From: Malurus cyaneus samueli
Taxonomy: Eukaryota; Chordata; Aves; Passeriformes; Maluridae
DNA: 64,000 nucleotides
Assembly: GCA_009741485.1 (NCBI GenBank)
Contig: CM019228.1
Coordinates: 1 to 64,000, forward strand
Direction: 5' to 3'
In this document: one piece after another, positions 1-10,254 of the stretch
How the letters are laid out: every line of letters begins with the position of its first letter
Numbering within the stretch: the stretch's first letter is position 1
Notes under the pieces: model-generated
Told to the model about the DNA's origin: nothing
Database searches by the model: none
What the model saw: the letters and a program-made list of their open reading frames with translations, nothing else
Position numbers and translations under genes: made by a program

Positions 1-400
1 TAAACTAAACGTACATCAACTTCATAATGAATTTTGACACTGACATGCTCCTAACCTCTCCAGAACCACTTCCCAAGTACAAACGAGTACCACCGAGCTG
101 CAAAGCACACCACTCAGATAGCGCTCTTAAACCAGATGGCATCACATGGTTAAACCATGTCAAGGGCAGTAAGCCGAAGGTGAAACCGCCTGCGTAAATC
201 ACTCAACACAAACGTCCTATCACCCAAGTTACTTAAAACCAATCTTATTACCACCATTAGTAACCACAGCCTCATTAATACGTGCATCTTTAAAAAACGC
301 CTCTATTAAATCTCCTAATCATGCGGCTACAAACGCTGGTGTAAACCACACTTGAACCTTAGTCATACACATCCCCAGAGACACAAACCGCTATACAACC
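1..400. other. Terminal 400 bp, non-telomeric or corrupted sequence
   Basis: The outermost 400 bases are not a telomere repeat array. They are AT-rich with only scattered CTAAC-type words, and the first recognisable CCCTAA-like runs begin after about 410. A true chromosome end would be expected to finish in repeats, so this piece may be a badly resolved contig tip made from error-rich reads. I see no gene in it. The short open frame near the edge has no recognisable features. Confidence 0.5.
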
Positions 401-2540
401 CATGAGACCCTAACCTAACTCCCTAAACCTAACACTAACCCTGATACACTCTGAACCTCACTAACCCTAAACGTCTCTGATACCCATCACCCTAACTAAC
501 CCTAACCCTAACTCCTAACCGCTATACGCCTCATACCCTAACCCTACCCTAACCCTAACCCTAACTCTCTAACCCTAACCTATGACTCATAACCCCTAAC
601 CCTTACCTAACCCTAACCTAACCTCGCACACGTACTAACCCTGAACGACTAACAAACCTAACCTAACCTTAACTCTAACCTCAATATGCCTAACCCTATC
701 ACCCTACCCTAACCCTAGACCTAACTCCTAACCTAACTCTCAACACCTATACCTAGACCAAACTCAACCCTAATCCTAACAGCTAACCCTAACCCTAACC
801 TAACTGCTAAACCTAACGGTTGATGAAACCTTAACCTCATAACCTAACCCTAACCTCTATAACCCTAACCCTAAACCCTAACCAACCCTAACTACCTAGA
901 GCACTATACCCTACCAACATAACCCTAACCCTAACCTAACCCTAACCCTAACCAAACACTATCACTCCTATACCCTAACCCTAACCTGAACCCTAACCCT
1001 AACCCTACACTCCTAACCCTAATCCCTAACCCTAACTACTACACCCTAACTCTGAGACATAACCCTAGACCCTACACCTAACCCTAACCCTTAACCCTAA
1101 CCCTAACCCTAACCCTAACCCTAACCTAACCCTAACCCTAAACCCTAAACCCTAACCCTAACCCTAACCTCCCTAAACCTAACCTTAACCTGAACCTAAC
1201 CCTAACCCTAACCTAACTCTAACCCTACCCTAACCCTAACCCTTAACCCTGAAAACCCTACCCTAACCTAACCCTACCTAACCCTAACCCAACCCTAACC
1301 CTAACCCTAACCCTAACCCAAACCCTACCCTAACCCTAACCCTAACCTAACCTAAACCCCTAACTAACCTACCCTAACCCTAACCCTAACCCTAACCCCT
1401 AAAACTCTTCTTTTAACCCTAACCCCTAACCTAACCCTAACCCTAACCCTAACCCTAACGCGACTAAAACATAACTCTTACACCACTAACACTCTCTAAT
1501 CCTATAAGACACTAACCTAAACCCTAACCCGCAATACAACAAGCTCCTAACCTCTTAACCCTAACCCCTACTACCCCTCCTAAACCCTAGATACCCTGCT
1601 ACCTAACCCTAACACGCTGAAACACCTCAACCACTTAACCTAACCGCTTACGTCAATCCCCAGTAACCCTAACCCTAACCCTAACCTAACCCCTAACCCT
1701 AACCCTAACCCTTAACTCTATACCTTAACCCTAACCCGAACCCTAACCCTAACGCGCTGACCGCTAACCCTAACCCTAACCACGAAATTTACCCTAACTC
1801 TCTCTAAACCCTAACCCTAACCCTAAACCTTAAACCCTCTAAATATACCTAACCCTAACGCCTAACCCATAACTCCTAACCTAACTCGCTCCAAAACCTA
1901 ACCGCTAGACAACGATCTAAACCCTAACTAACCCTATACTTCCTAAACTTGCCATAACCCTTAACTTAACCCTAACTGCCTAAACCCTAACTAACCCTAA
2001 CCCTAACCCTAACCGGCTAACCTAACACCTAACAACTATTCAACTTCCTAACCCTATGGACTCCTAAGCGCCTGAAACCCCTTAAACGCCATAAACAAAC
2101 TACGCCTAAAACCACCTAACCCTAAACCCTCTAACCACTCCTCTACCGCTAACCCTAACCTAACAACTCCTAACCCTAACTCTAACCTAACCCTAACCTA
2201 ACCCTAACCCTCACACCCTAATCCCTAACCCTAACCCCTAACGCACGCCTATACCCTAACCTAACTCTCAACTCTAACCCTGATACCCCTAATACGCCCC
2301 CTAAACCCTAAACCCTAACCTAACCCTACGCCTAACCTCTTCGTACACCGCTAACCCTCCGGCTGAACACCCTTAACGCCCAACCTATACTCTCGTAAAC
2401 CCTAAGACACCATAACCCTTAATACCCTAACCCTTTGACCCTCGGACCCTGAAACTTCAGCGGTCGACTAAACCCTAACCTCTACACCCAATGACCGGAC
2501 TAGAACTCCCTAACCGCTAACCTATCAACTCTCTAACCTG
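401..2540 (+). repeat. Telomeric CCCTAA repeat tract, heavily interrupted
   Basis: Runs of CCCTAA (the C-rich strand of the vertebrate TTAGGG telomere repeat) occur throughout, with longer clean stretches near 1085-1165, 1290-1330, 1375-1400 and 1435-1460. Between them are CTAAC, CCTAA and TAACCT variants, single-base gains and losses, and short unrelated inserts. The C-rich strand reads 5' to 3' on the + strand, the correct polarity for the left end of a chromosome. The error-like pattern (indels inside homopolymers and repeat words) may reflect poor consensus quality, real divergence of proximal telomere variants, or both. Confidence 0.9.
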
Positions 2541-5500
2541 GCCCCACATTCCACACCCCCTAATCCCCTAATTGCTGCCCATATCCAATGCTCGCTAAAC
2601 TACCATATATAATAAACCATGGCCGTATGTCCCGACCCCAACGCCTAATCCTCTATATGATGAGACGCTGGTCCCCATTCTCCTAGACCCCCTATACGTA
2701 TCCATACCCTGGCTCTCATATTCTTCCTGGTGCTCTACTCGCTAATGGCCTGCCACCATTATACCGCGCGCTCCGCCTGAAACCCTAGGTAGGTTCCATG
2801 ACCCATATCGCGATACCGTGAACCCATTCTCTATCTCCGTTGGCACTACCCACCATATGCCTCGGAATCCTTAACTGCATTGGTCATGACCACCAAGTTA
2901 GTGCCTCCAGACAAAGTGTACCATCTTCTATAACCGCTATGATAGCCATTCGACTCCATAGTCATTTTACCGGCAGCCCTATTACTCTAATACTGGTCGC
3001 CGCATACTCCCAAACACCTACATCATACCTGGATCATAACTGGCCATAACCAACCCCTAAACCTATAACTGGCCCATATCCCCGGACCCCGTAACTCCCT
3101 AATTGCCTTGCCCCATAGTCCCGACCCCCTATCCTAGGTTAAACGCTGGCCCCGACAATCCTAGGAAACTCTACCACACGTAATCCCTATACCTATGGCC
3201 TCCAATGATAAGATCCACGAACAATTAATTACACATCGCACCTAACCGGAATGCCTGTCCCATATACCTCGCCCCTAAACTCCTATATATACCTGGACGC
3301 GCCATGATCCCAGACCCCTAACCCTAATGCTTTTCTCCATATCTCTGTGACGTCCCTTATACCCTATACCTGGCCCCATAATCCCCATCCCCTGAAACTC
3401 CCATACCTATGGACCCATAATCCCGGTGCCTCACTAACACCAAATGCCTGCCCGCATGAATCCACCAAGGGCCGGCTCTTATACCCCGTGATACACCTGG
3501 CCTCTCTATAGAATCTGAATACATTTAAACCCGACTTCCCTGCCCTGTAGCATTATCGCTGTGTCACCATATCTCCGTGCTTAAACCCTAATTGCCGATG
3601 CCTTGCCTATTATCTGAGGCCCCTCACCACCGTAAATCCAAATGGCCTCATTATCCACCACCCCGATAGAGCTGACCCTAACCTGGCCCCATACTTCCCA
3701 GGCCTCTAACCTAGTTGCGATGGCCCCATAGCGGTGCGCCACGCTAACCGCTATACCCGTCTGGCCCGCGATATCCCAACACCTGCTAAATATGACTGCC
3801 TATAAAACAACCTGGGCCCACGAATAAGCGTCGTCCGACCGTCCCCTAAACCCTATAACTGCCCCAAATCCCGACCCCCCTAACCCTATACCTAGCCCCA
3901 TACTCCCGGGACCCCCTAACGCTGGCCCCAATATCCGAGGGCCACATAACTCCTATATTGGTTGCGCTGCGCCTCTCCATACAACCCAAGCACCTCCGTA
4001 ACCCTAGACCACTGGCCCCATATCGCTGACCGAGAAATGCCTAAACACTAAACACTGATCACGCTGCCCCAATCCATGACTCACGCTAACAAAGACCAAT
4101 AATAAGTACCAGGCCCCATATATCACCAAACAGCCCTAAACCTATACCTTCGGCCCATACTCCGGACCGACTAAACCTAGATAGCCGGAGTAGCCTGATT
4201 CAATGCACACGACAACCCTCCAGTTGCATCTAACTTTACTCCAGTCGAACCTTGGCCGACCTTAACCAGATCTCCGCACACTGGCACCCCTAACCCTATC
4301 TATATCCTGGCCCCTATAACTGAAATCCCGTACCCGCCACTAACCCTAGTGACCTGTGCTCATAGTTCAAGCACGACATCACCCAACCTGAGATTGCGCT
4401 GAGCACGCCAATATCCCCAGACCACCTGCTGAGAACCGCTTATTATCCTGGCTCTTACGATAGTCCTGCGGACACTCCTAACCCTATACAACGTGGCCCC
4501 ATATCCCGGGCCCATCACACTCCTATAAACCTGGCCTAATCTCAGACGCCCACCCCCTTAATCACTTCATTCACAGATGCGACCCCAATACGCCCGACCC
4601 CCTAACTGGAATGCCTGCCGCATAGTTTGCCGGCCCCCACTAAGCGACTAACTCGTAAAGGGTCCATACCATATTCACGAGGACGCCCCCTTATACGCGC
4701 ACTATCATCGTGTACTTTGCGAGAACTTGCTCGGTCCCTTCCTACACTTCCTAACCGGCCCACATCCAGACCCCCTTAACCCTATTGAATGTCACTGCCT
4801 TCCATATCCCAACGCCTACCCTATACAATCCTGGCTCCGCCACTCTTGCCCGGGCTAACTCTAAATGTGCCTCATATCCAACTCCCCTAACCCTAATACC
4901 TGGCCCAGTATCCCAGTGCACCCTAACACCGGATAAATATACTGCCATTCAAGTACTATCCTCGTCCAACTTCTATACCATCTTACCAACACTAGGGTAC
5001 CATTAGCATTCTGGATAGAACCCGCTGCTTAATTCTCTATCATGCGCCAAGCCTGGGCTGCCCCTAACTCCGCATTAGTCTCATGATCCACTGCTCCAGG
5101 AGAAAATCAGACCTCAAGCACTAGGGCGAACACGGAGGTAATACGTAATCTAGTTCCACTCGACCCTAATACCAGAAACAATACTTGAGAACCCTATACC
5201 TCGTCCCAAATCCAGACCCCCCTAACCCTAATGCCTGTCCATAATGATTGTCCCGGCCCCCCTAACCCTGATATCCTCGGGCCCCCATGCACATCTCCGA
5301 CCCTCTACGCCGAATGCCTGCTCTCAATATTCTCTCTGACTGCTCTCCTCTAAACCCTACTCAAGCATGTGCCCCTAGTATGTCGCCAACCTGGACCCAT
5401 AACGAGCACCATACCTGTGACCAACCATATCGGGCCTCTAACCCTAATGCTGCCACCGTAAAATTACGGGCCAGGCGGTAACCCTACACCCGGCCCCATA

Positions 5501-6935
5501 TCCCGACCCCAAACCCGAATGCCCTGCCATATCCCAGCCTGCACCGAACCCTATCCTGGCTCCCACGATATCCCGGGTCTCGTAGACCTATTAATTGCAC
5601 TTGCACGACCATATCCTGACCAGAAGCCACACTTGACAAATGTACACCTAAACTAAGGAATCCCAGCCACCGAGTGATATTCAGAGGGCCGCACCCTAGA
5701 CTCACTCCATACCATAGCCCATATCGGGCCCCCAAAACCATAGTGACCTGCCCCAATCAAGCCGGACGCGGTTGTTTAACGCCAAATGACATGACCCCCA
5801 GTAAAATCCCAGCCAGACTTTAGTTCCTCATTGTTCCCTGAATCTGTAATCGCCTCCCATATCCTGTACACCAATAGACTAAACGCCTACTAGACGTAGC
5901 CCATATGCCGGTTGGTGGCCCACTCAACACATATCTCGTTGGCCCCCAATAATATCTTACTGACCTCTCATTTCTTGAGACCTAATACTCCTGACACCCT
6001 AAATATCACGGTCCCTAACCCTAAAACATCCTGGCCTCTACATCTGCAGACCTCCCTCTAATAGGGATTGGCCTCCCCAATTATTCTCATACCGCACTAC
6101 ACCCTATACCTGGCCTTCTATGTCCACCTCTCCCTAACCCAAATGCCTGGCCCCATAATCCCAACCCCTAACCTCCATACCTGGTCATATCCCGGGCCTC
6201 CTAACCCTAATGCTTTGCTCCTCATAACTCGGCCCCTCTAACACTCTTATACCTGACCCCATATCCTCAACTTCTCTGTACATTCTCCTCTAGTCATTCA
6301 GGTCCTTCTCTATATCCAGACCCCTAGACATAAACTGCCTGCCGCTTCCATAATCCATGGAACTCCCTAACCCTTTACAGGCCTGCCCCATATCCGGGCC
6401 CCTAACCTTATACCTGGCCCCATATCCCCGGCGAGCCCACCTAATACCCCACAACTTATAATCATATCTCTGGCCCCAATTAATTCCACCAACAATCTAG
6501 ACACCATATATCCTGGTCACTATATCCACACTCCTCACTAACTTGAATAAGCTCCGGGCCCACAATATCCCGGGCCTTCCCTAACACGTGAATCAGCCCC
6601 CCATATCCCGACCCCTAATCCTATGACCGGTGTTCTGGCCCCGATATCTTCTAGACCCCTAACCATCTAATTGGCCATGCCCATAGTATTCCGGTACCTT
6701 CTACTAAAGTAACTACATGGCCAACTATCCGCGTACCTTCCTTCTCCTAACCTGGAATGTCTCCCATATCCTAGGCCAATAAATTCTGCTCTTGATAACT
6801 CTAGATACCCATGGCACGCATGAACTATGATCTCCCCTACCATAATGCCTTCCTCATACTGCCTCTACCCCCTTGTAACCCTGATATATAACCTTGGCAC
6901 CCAATATCTTTCCAGTGTCTCAACTAACACCTAAC
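2541..6935 (+). repeat. Degenerate subtelomeric satellite, telomere-side part
   Basis: This stretch repeats words such as CTAACCCTATACCTGGCCCC, CATATCCCGACC and CCTAATGCCTGCC at roughly 33-40 base spacing, with heavy interruption by substitutions and indels. They are the same words that form the clean satellite further right, so this is one array whose telomere side is degraded. Phrases become steadily easier to recognise toward 6.9 kb. Short open frames here have no coding features and contain translated satellite words. No gene is seen. Confidence 0.8.
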
Positions 6936-8118
6936 ATGCCTGCCCCATAACGGGCCCCCTAACCCTATACCTGGCCCCATATCCCGACCCCCTAACCCTC
7001 TATCCGGCCCCATATCCCGGGGCTAACCCTAATGCCTGCCCCTACCATATCTGCCCCTAACCCTATACCCTGTGCCCCATATCCCAGGCCTCCTAACCTA
7101 ATGCCTGCCCCATATCCGGGCCCCCTAACCCTATACCTGGCCCATACCCGACCCCTAACCCATACTGCCTGGCCCCATATCCCGACCCCCTAACCCTATA
7201 CCTGCCCCATATCCGACACCCCTAACCCTATACCTGGACCATATCCCCACCCCTAACCCTATACTGCCCCATATCCCGCCTAACCCTATATACCTGACCC
7301 TGGCCCCATCCCACACTCCCCGACCCCATCCGCCCAACCCTAATGCCTGCCCATATCCCGACCCCTAACCCTATACCTGGCCCATATCCCGACCCCTAAC
7401 CCTAATGCGGCCCATATCCCGACCCCCTAACCCTAATGCCTGCCCCATATCCGCCCCCCTAACCCTATACCTGGCCCATATCCGCCCCTCTAACCTATCC
7501 CTGCCCCATATCCCGACCCCCTAACCTATACCTGCCCATATCCCGACCCCTAACCCTATACCTGGCCCCATATCCCGGGCCCCTAACCCTAATGCCTGCC
7601 CCATATCCCGACCCCCTAACCCTATACCTGGCCCCATATCCCGACCCCCCTAACCCTATACCTGGCCCCATATCCCGACCCCCTAACCCTATACCTCCCC
7701 ATATCCCGGCCCCTAACCTAAGCCTGCCCATATCCCGCCCCCTAACCCTATACCTGGCCCATATCCCGCCCCCTAACCCTATACTGGCCCCATATCCCGA
7801 CCCCCCACCCTAATGCCTGCCCATATCCCGACCCCTAACCCTATCCTGGCCCCATATCCACCCCCTACCCTAATGCCTGCCCCATATCCCGACCCCCTAA
7901 CCCTAATGCTGGCCCCCCATACCAGCCCCCCTAACCCTATACCTGGCCCCATATCCGACCCCTCTAACCCTAATGCCTGCCTCATATCCCGACCCCCTAA
8001 CCCTATACCTGACCCCATATCCCGACCCCCCTACCCTATACCTGGCCCATATCACGCCCCTACCCTAATCTGCCCATACCCGACCCCTAACCCTATACCT
8101 GGCCCCATATCCGGCCTA
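6936..8118 (+). repeat. Clean 33-34 bp subtelomeric satellite with telomere-like core
   Basis: The unit is TAACCCTATACCTGGCCCC followed by ATATCCCGACCCCC, or a sister form starting TAACCCTAATGCCTGCCCC with the same second half. Successive TAACCC starts at 7617, 7651 and 7684 give periods of 34 and 33 bases. Both forms contain an internal CCCTAACCCTA, one and a half telomere repeats, so the satellite may derive from telomeric DNA or have been seeded by it. The two forms are interspersed without strict alternation. The array ends abruptly near 8118, where A-rich and then G-rich sequence begins. Open frames through this region (Pro- and Tyr-rich on +, Gly- and Arg-rich on -) are translations of the repeat, not genes. 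Confidence 0.92.
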
Positions 8119-8175
8119 ATAAGAAATATAATGCTCCACACAAAGGAAAAAAGAGCCGGGGGGGGAGGAGTCAAT

Positions 8176-8224
8176 TTTATTGGGGAAGGGGGTGGCACTT
8201 TATTGGGGTTTTTTCTGCTTTATT
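8176..8224 (-). terminator. Cluster of three AATAAA poly(A) hexamers, minus strand
   Basis: TTTATT occurs on the + strand at 8176-8181, 8199-8204 and 8219-8224, giving three AATAAA hexamers on the minus strand within 49 bases. They lie exactly between the satellite and the CpG island, in a short G- and T-rich transition from 8119 to 8240. A transcript started in the island and running toward the telomere would meet them first. Whether they are used is unknown, and the local T-richness makes chance occurrence possible. Confidence 0.4.
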
Positions 8225-8482
8225 TAGGGTTTTCGGGTTTTTCGGCGAGGCAGAGAGAAGGGAAAAGGCTGCAACCGGTGCCGACGCTTTTTGCCCTGCT
8301 CACCCTGGGCTCCGGCTGCTCTGCGAAGCGCGCGAGCGCTGAAGAACACCGCGCTTTGGCGCCAATTTGCCTCGCCCGTTCGTATCTCTGCGGCGCCCGG
8401 GGATCGTCCGAGGGCTGGGGAGCGTGGAGGGGGAACCGCCGCCCGCACCCCCCCGCCCGCCCGCCGCCCTTCGGAGCGGCCC

Positions 8483-8830
8483 GACGCCGCGAGGGGCTCG
8501 CGTTTCGGCGGGAATTTTTCCCGCCGGCGCCGACTTCACGCAAAATGGCGGATGCGCCGTACGCGAAATGGCCGCCCGAATGCCTCCGCCCGCCCCTCCA
8601 ACCTCCACCGCGCCGTGAGGGGCTTACGGTTTCGGCGGGTATTTTTCCCGCCACTGCCGATTTTTCTCAAAATGGCGGACGCGCCGTACGCGTCATGGCC
8701 GCCCGCGTCCGTCCGCTCCGCCGCCCCCCCCGCCGCCGTACGGGGCGGCTCGCGACGCCGTGAGGGGCTCGCGGTTTTGGCGGGCTTTTTCCCGCCCTCG
8801 CCGTTCCGCCACAAACGGCCGCGTCCCCCG
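8483..8830. repeat. Three tandem units with GGCGGGAA/TTCCCGCC palindromes
   Basis: Three related units of about 130 bases each begin with a GAGGGGCT word. Each carries an inverted repeat: GGCGGGAATTTTTCCCGCC at 8507-8525, GGCGGGTATTTTTCCCGCC at 8634-8652 and GGCGGGCTTTTTCCCGCC at 8779-8796. Both arms match the E2F core (TTTCCCGCC). In the first two units the palindrome is followed about 16 bases later by AAAATGGCGG, a YY1-like word (8542-8551 and 8669-8678), then GCGCCGTACGCG and an ATGGCCGCCCG word. The third unit keeps the palindrome but diverges after it. Factor binding is inferred from motif match only. Confidence 0.85.
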
Positions 8831-9344
8831 GCGCCCCCCGCGCCTCGTCCCGCCGCTTCCCCGGCCCGCTGCCGCTCCCCCGTCTTTCCCCCGGGCCCGC
8901 GGCCGCTCCGCCGCCGCCCCGCCGCCGCGACGCCCGGTACTATGTCCGGCACGCCGCCCCCCTTCCCGAGCCTTTGCCGCCTGCCCCGGTCCCGCCGCCG
9001 CTTCGCCGTCCTCCCCGCCTTTCCCGGGGCTCCGCCGCCACCCCCCCCGCCTTCCCGGGGCTCCGGCGCCCGCGTCCGGTCTCGCCGTCGCCGTGTGGGG
9101 CCGTTCCGCCGCCGCCCCGCCCCCCCCCGCTCGCGGTCGCCCGCGGCCCGCGCGCCCCCGCCCCGCCCCGCGCCCCTACCTCCGTCCGGGTCCGGTACCC
9201 TCTCCGGTCCTCCGTCGCGGCGCGGCGCGCGCCCCGTGAGGGGCGACAGCAGCGACGCGCCTCTTCCAGAAGTTCTTTCTTCTCGGCGTCCCAGGGCGAA
9301 CTGAATGGCGAGTGGGCGGTGTGGCGCTTTTAAGGCGGCGGCGG

Positions 9345-9423
9345 GCGCATGCGCAGTGCGGCTCGCGAGGCGGCTATCCGCGCATGCGCGGTGCGCTCCC
9401 GAGGCGGCTATTCGCGCATGCGC
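9345..9423. repeat. Three 34-35 bp repeats with NRF1-like GCGCATGCGC
   Basis: The perfect palindrome GCGCATGCGC occurs at 9345-9354, 9380-9389 and 9414-9423, separated by repeats that share CTCCCGAGGCGGCTATTCGC-type sequence. The spacing is 35 and 34 bases. A fourth isolated copy lies at 9618-9627, next to ATGGCGGCCGC. GCGCATGCGC is the core of the NRF1 (nuclear respiratory factor 1) site, a common vertebrate CpG-island activator site. The regular spacing shows local tandem duplication. Confidence 0.85.
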
Positions 9424-9644
9424 GTTTCGCTCCCGGGACCCGGCGCCGGCCCGGCCGTTTTCGCGGCGCCGGGAGCCCCGCGCCGCTGGCTGGTCGCCCG
9501 AACGGGGGTTCGCGGCTTCTCCGACCCCCCCGAGCTTGAAATCGGCGGTCGAAACCGTCCGAAACGGACGCGTTTTGGCGCCGACATTCGGCCGCGCGCC
9601 CGCGCAATATGGCGGCCGCGCATGCGCGGCGCTGCGCGGGGAGT

Positions 9645-9726
9645 CCCTGCCGGCACGCGGCGCGGCCACAGGGTGGCGCGCTTCTCCCTGCCGGCACGCG
9701 GCGCGGCCACAGGGTGGCGCGCTTCT
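9645..9726 (+). repeat. Perfect 41 bp tandem duplication with CTCF-like core
   Basis: Two identical 41-base copies occupy 9645-9685 and 9686-9726. Each starts CCCTGCCGGCACGCGG and contains CCACAGGGTGGCGC (9666-9679 and 9707-9720). This 14-mer resembles the CTCF core motif (CCAC, a variable middle, then GGTGGCGC or GGGGGCGC) with about two differences from the strict consensus. Absence of any mismatch between copies indicates recent duplication or local gene conversion. The pair sits at the inner edge of the CpG island, the position where a boundary element might act. CTCF binding is inference. Confidence 0.8.
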
Positions 9727-9796
9727 CGGTTACGGGCGGGCACCAGCTCTGAGAAACCCAAACGACACTGGCTAAAAGCCAAACCCTTACAAGCCC

Positions 9797-9868
9797 TGCT
9801 CGGTGGTGTAGTGGTGAGGCTTCCCGCCTCGCGGGCAGGAGACCTGGGTTCGAATCCCGGCTCAGGAG
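9797..9868 (+). tRNA. tRNA-like sequence with intact A and B boxes, probable pseudogene or SINE head
   Basis: TGGTGTAGTGG at 9804-9814 matches the pol III A box and GGTTCGAATCC at 9847-9857 matches the B box, with normal spacing. The T arm folds perfectly (stem 9844-9848 with 9856-9860, 7-base TTCGAAT loop). The anticodon arm can be drawn two ways: loop CTCGCGG with a 4 of 5 pair stem (anticodon CGC) or a CTC loop. The acceptor stem (9797-9803 with 9861-9867) has only about five of seven pairs and the D stem is poor, so a functional tRNA is unlikely. A T5 run at 9908-9912 could end pol III transcription. It may be a tRNA pseudogene or the head of a tRNA-derived SINE. Confidence 0.45.
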
Positions 9869-9872
9869 TGTA

Positions 9873-10254
9873 GTTGCTCCAAGCCCCGGGAGGGGGGTGG
9901 GCTGCACTTTTTCTGCCCTGCTGTGTTCACACTTTTTGCCCCCCTGTTCCATTTGCTGCTGCTGCTTTGTTGGATGTGGGAAGGGGCCACGCAGTGGGGA
10001 GAAGATCGGTGTCTTTCACAGTTCAAATTTATTGCTCATTCTCCTCCTCTCACTTTCTTACTAATAAACTCACCTGATTATTTAACTACTGCCTATTCTC
10101 TCCATCAACTCTTCTCCTCCCCATTCCTTAGCTCAACTCAGCAACCCCTTTGGTAGTTTTTTTTTTCCCTTCGCTGTTCTCTACCGAGTCTGCTGGTGGG
10201 GGACACCGAATAAGCAGGTGTTCTGGGTGCCTGCCTTTTGGACAGCATTCTCCA
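9873..10254. other. Unassigned flank between tRNA-like element and low-complexity tract
   Basis: This stretch is mixed in composition, with two T5 runs (9908-9912 and about 9932), an AATAAA on the + strand near 10063, and a T9 run near 10158. It may be the body of the element headed by the tRNA-like sequence, or an old LTR piece, but I cannot match it to a named family. No coding region is seen. Confidence 0.3.

Larger units (their letters stand above)
8240..9740. promoter_or_regulatory. Subtelomeric CpG island made of promoter-motif repeats
   Basis: About 1.5 kb of very GC-rich, CpG-dense DNA starts right after the satellite transition and stops before the tRNA-like sequence. It contains three groups of short repeats described separately: E2F-like palindromes, NRF1-like palindromes and a CTCF-like duplication. 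It also has several ATGGCGG words (YY1-like) at 8545, 8672 and 9609. Long open frames on both strands, including one of 377 codons on the minus strand at 8536-9669, are what GC-rich low-stop DNA gives. Their Arg, Pro, Ala and Gly composition shows no domain. The motif set is typical of housekeeping promoters. The position suggests a promoter for a subtelomeric transcript, but no exon could be assigned. Confidence 0.75.

Noticed and set aside
7495..8763. Long Pro/Tyr-rich and Gly/Arg-rich open frames over the satellite
   Set aside because: They are direct translations of the 33-34 bp repeat and change frame with each indel, with no start context or domain.
8536..9669. 377-codon open frame on the minus strand in the CpG island
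   Set aside because: Low-complexity Arg, Ala, Gly and Pro composition, overlapping open frames on the other strand and repeat-derived segments show it is open because GC-rich DNA lacks stops.
8240..9740. Mammalian 61-29-37 type TERRA promoter repeats
   Set aside because: The island position is similar but unit lengths (about 130, 34-35 and 41 bases) and sequence differ, so homology is not claimed.
9797..9868. A functional tRNA gene (Glu CTC or Ala CGC)
   Set aside because: Acceptor and D stems are mispaired and the anticodon loop is ambiguous, so it was kept only as a tRNA-like element.
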